Assembly (NCBI GenBank): GCA_963977525.1
Contig: CAXBPC010000013.1
Span: 1 to 64,000, forward strand
Reading direction: 5' to 3'
Length of the DNA stretch: 64,000 nt
Source: Ancylomarina sp963977525
Lineage (GTDB): Bacteria; Bacteroidota; Bacteroidia; Bacteroidales; Marinifilaceae
Shown here in pieces: positions 62,336 to 64,000 of this stretch. A program made the translations under genes and the position numbers. How positions within the stretch are numbered: the first letter of the stretch is position 1; each line of letters begins with the position of its first letter. A model generated the notes under the pieces. It was not told the DNA's origin. It made no database searches and worked only from the letters and a program-made list of their open reading frames with translations.

Positions 62336-63661
62336 CTAGTTCTTGTTGTGGTGAATTTCTTCTTTTATCTCCCAAATTGGAATAACAGGGAAAAGCTTGG
62401 CTAATACAGACATAATAATCAGTACTAAAATAAAGGAGCCCGTAGTAATAGCTATTTCAGGAATAGTTGGCATGTAATGTGTCCATTCTTCAGGTACGTT
62501 TTGAATAGGATAGTAAGGAGCCAATTGAGTAGGAACTACAATTAAAACACGCTTAAACCATGCACCTGTCAAAATCACAATAGAGATGAGCATTAGTGGC
62601 AAGGGTCTTCTCATTGGTCTGAAAAGAATCAATAGGAATGGAATAATCAACCCACCTAGCTGAACCATCCAAAACATGATAGATTCGTGTCCTGATAACA
62701 TTTCTTGCACGTGCTTGGCATCTGCCGTATTCGTTTTATATGCAGGAACAATAATCTCGTTAATATTGAAATAAACATAAACTAATGCTACTAGCACGAG
62801 TAAGCGTCCCATTCTATCGAAATGGTCGATAGTAATATATTTCTCTAGCTTATAATTCTTTCGGAAGAAATACATGGTGATGATAACTGCAGCACAACCT
62901 GCTACAAATGCACCAGATACAAAGTAAGGTCCGAATATAGGTGAATCCCAACCTGAACGAAGAGTCATCGCAAATAACCAAGATGTGACCGTATGTATCG
63001 AAAGGGCAATAGGTATAATTAGGACAAGTAGAATACGAGTATAGTTATGCATTAGCTTAAATTGCTTCGCTTTTCCTTTCCAACCTAAGGCTAGGATTTT
63101 ATACATTTTTTGTTGCCACTTAGGTACATTTTTCAGCTTATCTCTACAGATTGCGATATCTGGAAGTAAAGGGATATATAGTAATAGAATACTAATGGCA
63201 ACGTAGGTAACGACAACTGCGATATCCCAAACAATAGGAGACTGAACTCTACCGTGCATAAATACATTTAATAGGCGATCGGGGCGACCCATATCGGTAA
63301 TAATAATAAGACCAGCTACCATGGCAAAGGCAACAGCTACAAGTTCGGCAATTCGAGCAAGTGGTTTTACCCAACTCACATTCATCAAGCCTAATACTGA
63401 TGATATGAGCATCCCAATTAAGCTGGTTGCCACAAAAAAGACGAAGTTGGAGATATAAATACCCCAGGAAACGTAATCGTTAAGACCCGTTACACCTAGT
63501 CCATGTTCAATTTGTTGATAATAATAATACAAGCAAATAATTAGGGAAACCATTAGGAAAGCCATCCATAGCTTAAATTTATTTCCCCAGTTTATATTTT
63601 TTAAAAGATCCTGATCGATTTGTTCATCAGTCAGAATTTCTTTTGATAGGGTATCGTTCAT
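62336..63661 (-). CDS. nrfD: NrfD/PsrC-family membrane quinol oxidoreductase subunit
   Basis: 441 residues with about ten hydrophobic spans. NrfD-family features include NDYVSWGIYISNFVFFVATSLIG and the GRPDRLLNVFMHGRVQSPIVWD stretch, near the quinone site. In NrfCD- and PsrBC-type complexes this subunit exchanges electrons between quinol and a four-cluster ferredoxin. Followed by the cytochrome gene at 1 base and preceded by the ferredoxin gene. Symbol by family; the partner here is probably Nap. Confidence 0.9.
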   Translation of the reverse strand: MNDTLSKEILTDEQIDQDLLKNINWGNKFKLWMAFLMVSLIICLYYYYQQIEHGLGVTGLNDYVSWGIYISNFVFFVATSLIGMLISSVLGLMNVSWVKPLARIAELVAVAFAMVAGLIIITDMGRPDRLLNVFMHGRVQSPIVWDIAVVVTYVAISILLLYIPLLPDIAICRDKLKNVPKWQQKMYKILALGWKGKAKQFKLMHNYTRILLVLIIPIALSIHTVTSWLFAMTLRSGWDSPIFGPYFVSGAFVAGCAAVIITMYFFRKNYKLEKYITIDHFDRMGRLLVLVALVYVYFNINEIIVPAYKTNTADAKHVQEMLSGHESIMFWMVQLGGLIIPFLLILFRPMRRPLPLMLISIVILTGAWFKRVLIVVPTQLAPYYPIQNVPEEWTHYMPTIPEIAITTGSFILVLIIMSVLAKLFPVIPIWEIKEEIHHNKN

Positions 63662-63720
63662 AAGTCAATAGGTGCTAGTGAATTGTCAATAGTTTTTTTT
63701 GAAAGTGTACCGTTTTAGTT

Positions 63721-64000
63721 TTAGCCATTGTTCTGACGCGGAGGCAAGTAGTAAACACTAGGTTTTGTTCCAAGTTCAGGCATCAGGGTATAAGCCGCAT
63801 TCTCTTGAAGAAGTTCACTTAATCGAACGGTCATTTTAGTTGTTCCATTGGTTACTAAATCTTCGTTGGAATCACCAAAATAATAAACCCCATTAGGACA
63901 AGCTGAAACACAGTAAGGCAATTTTCCTTCGCGTAAGCGATCTGCAGAAAAAGCACATTTGGTAACGGTTCCTTTTTTCTGAGGAACATTCAACTCCATA
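63721..64000 (-). CDS. Ferredoxin subunit (NrfC/PsrB-like), cut by the window edge
   Basis: The 92 C-terminal residues are visible. The ATG at 63999 is an internal Met: proteins of this family have 180 or more residues, and cluster cysteines (KCAFSADRL...PYCVSACPNGVYYFGD) belong to the third and fourth motifs of a four-cluster ferredoxin. The first two clusters must lie beyond 64000. It pairs with the NrfD-like protein. Confidence 0.85.
   Translation of the reverse strand, partial: MELNVPQKKGTVTKCAFSADRLREGKLPYCVSACPNGVYYFGDSNEDLVTNGTTKMTVRLSELLQENAAYTLMPELGTKPSVYYLPPRQNNG

Noticed and set aside
63721..63999. Complete 92-residue ferredoxin
   Set aside because: The visible cluster motifs correspond to the C-terminal half of a four-cluster ferredoxin, so the gene is cut by the window edge.

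Overview
The window is about 64 kb of low-GC chromosome from a bacterium of the Bacteroidota. This rests on promoter motifs of the TTTG / TAnnTTTG type, the near absence of Shine-Dalgarno sequences, and families typical of the phylum: a TonB-dependent receptor with an STN domain, DUF4249 lipoproteins, an S46 dipeptidyl-peptidase, DUF6261 and YjjI. An anaerobic or facultative marine or sediment member of the Marinilabiliales type would fit, but the genus is inference.

Layout. 0-11 kb is core: two initiator tRNA genes, a SprA-related outer-membrane barrel, waaA, a B12-dependent ribonucleotide reductase, glnS, folB and tRNA-Cys. 11.09-26.72 kb is a complete integrative and mobilizable element in the 3' end of tRNA-Cys, bounded by a 17-bp direct repeat. 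It carries a tyrosine integrase, a HigB/HigA toxin-antitoxin pair behind a double operator, a MobV relaxase with an upstream oriT-like site, an intact type I restriction operon hsdM-hsdS-prrC-hsdR, and a right-hand module (RepA-like ATPase, excisionase-like protein, TGTTAC repeat array). 26.8-33.7 kb holds accessory and single genes: a lipoprotein, DUF6261 genes in decay, a 42-bp tandem repeat, MltF, a cupin, an alcohol dehydrogenase and a rhodanese. 33.7-42.7 kb is a six-gene minus-strand envelope operon: three DUF4249 lipoproteins, a hypothetical protein, a TonB-dependent receptor and an MG2/plug protein. 42.9-53.3 kb contains HutD, a ClC channel, DUF4268, a phosphatase-DUF4956-CotH-like trio, RNase HII, an S46 peptidase, RNase HI and DUF5362. 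53.3-55.7 kb is a glycyl-radical enzyme pair (yjjI-yjjW). 55.8-64 kb is a periplasmic nitrate-reductase locus on the minus strand: ferredoxin, NrfD, cytochrome c, napA, napG, napH, napB, napD. It runs off the right edge.

How the genes work together. The island is a self-contained defence package. The type I enzyme restricts foreign DNA, and the PrrC-like protein encoded between hsdS and hsdR is expected to act as a back-up tRNA anticodon nuclease when restriction is inhibited. Relaxase and oriT would let the element travel with a helper conjugation system. The right end is an anaerobic respiratory unit in which NapGH and/or an NrfCD-type module feed quinol electrons to NapAB.

The strongest points for a second look are the PrrC-type locus in this phylum, the 12-bp repeat array in hsdS, the MobV-like oriT, the HigBA operator and leader, the TGTTAC array, and the secreted phosphatase / CotH-like kinase trio. 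All functional calls come from reading motifs; no database search was run.
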